A stretch of DNA of 64,000 nt from Isosphaeraceae bacterium (GTDB lineage Bacteria; Planctomycetota; Planctomycetia; Isosphaerales; Isosphaeraceae). The notes under the pieces were generated by a model that made no database searches, was not told the origin of the DNA, and saw only the letters and a program-made list of their open reading frames with translations. The DNA lies in contig BPJS01000001.1 in NCBI GenBank assembly GCA_026004735.1, forward strand, positions 3,049,641 through 3,113,640, given 5' to 3'. Of the stretch, positions 63,610 through 64,000 are shown piece by piece. How positions within the stretch are numbered: position 1 is the stretch's first letter; each line of letters starts with the position of its first letter. A program made the translations under genes and the position numbers.

Positions 63610-64000
63610 AGACCTCCACCCGGATAGATTCGAGTAGATTTCTATATCGAAAGAAAGCCCGGTTGCGCCAGCGTTAAGTGCCGGCCGTCGAAAAAAGTGG
63701 GGCGACGGTGTTCGCGGCACACCGTACGCCCCCGAGAAGCCGACCTCGCAAAACCTTGCACCGAACCCTTCCAGCCGCGCGGCCCGCCGCCGGTGCCGGG
63801 GTACTGCATTCCCCATGGCGGTGGCGGGTGCCCGAAGCGGTTGCCGGGTAACCTGTCGTTTCGCCTGCCCGAACCCGTGCGAGGATTCCCGGTCGGGTGG
63901 CGGCGTGTCCCAGGCCGATAGACGCCGGCAACGCATAGGGGCAGCCCTCCCGGGCGACCCCTTGGTTGCTCCGCACGTCGTCGTCATCCCTGACTGGAGA
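63610..64000. other. gene-free stretch at the right edge
   Basis: About 390 bp with balanced composition and no convincing gene, RNA or repeat. Open frames here have atypical composition. Confidence 0.4.

Larger units (their letters stand above)
51556..64000. mobile_element. putative integrated plasmid or integrative element (left end to beyond window)
   Basis: From the tRNA-Ala fragment to the right edge, the strong G-rich bias of the plus strand disappears (for example row 59041-59100 holds 22 C and 21 G). The gene content becomes plasmid-like: ParA, a partner protein, CCGG-box array, iterons, RepA-type initiator, DinB, IS element and genes without chromosomal neighbours. Because the fragment is on the minus strand and lacks its 5' half, the element should extend to the right, ending at an intact tRNA-Ala(CGC) gene beyond 64,000. 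No integrase is seen within the window. Confidence 0.6.

Overview
The window looks like a planctomycete chromosome, very probably from the Isosphaeraceae or a near relative. It is high-GC and carries families concentrated in that phylum: a DUF1553/DUF1501 pair, two DUF1559 pseudopilin-like proteins, a carboxypeptidase-regulatory-like lipoprotein beside a DUF1559 gene, a PepSY-TM protein, an ExbB-ExbD-ExbD-VWA module and an exosortase with a VPEID-type substrate. No rRNA gene, complete tRNA gene or CRISPR array is visible.

Layout. 1-13.3 kb: DUF1553/DUF1501 secreted proteins, a proton-pumping pyrophosphatase, the ExbB/ExbD/ExbD/VWA operon, an EEP-fold hydrolase, a Mit_KHE1-like protein, an aminotransferase and unknowns. 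13.4-18.3 kb: a minus-strand run with an FN3/zinc-ribbon protein, a J-like protein without HPD, a GAF-like protein, an exported protein, an FKBP and a membrane-anchored cytochrome c. 18.4-26.9 kb: a divergent Cus-type metal efflux locus (CusA and CusB minus, TolC plus) flanked by two small Cys-rich exported proteins. 27.2-32.3 kb: a DUF1559 protein, then two coupled alkaline-phosphatase-superfamily enzymes preceded by a 49-residue membrane protein. 32.7-38.2 kb: a compositionally different islet with a DUF1559-lipoprotein-repeat protein-PepSY operon. 38.3-45.4 kb: a lipase-like lipoprotein, an epimerase-GNAT-DHDPS operon, and a 53-residue VPEID-CTERM protein directly before a fused exosortase/CPBP protease. 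45.5-51.4 kb: an RRM protein, a Tat-exported protein, and a GH10 xylanase with a two-domain esterase.

At 51,556-51,602 there is only the 3' part of a tRNA-Ala gene on the minus strand. From there to the right edge the base skew is balanced and the content is plasmid-like: ParA and a partner protein, an array of CCGG boxes in 8-bp register, eight 19-bp iterons in 23-bp phase, a RepA-type initiator, DNA polymerase IV with a palindrome upstream, a J-protein, a possible 2TM effector, an IS5-family insertion with target duplication, and a frameshifted gene. I read this as an integrated plasmid or integrative element whose left junction is the tRNA fragment. Its other end, expected to carry the intact tRNA-Ala and perhaps an integrase, lies outside the window.

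The strand bias of the chromosomal part is striking. On the left the plus strand is C-rich whichever strand the genes are on; from about 28 kb to 51.5 kb it is G-rich whichever strand the genes are on. This is the polarity expected across a replication origin or a rearrangement boundary somewhere between 13 and 29 kb.
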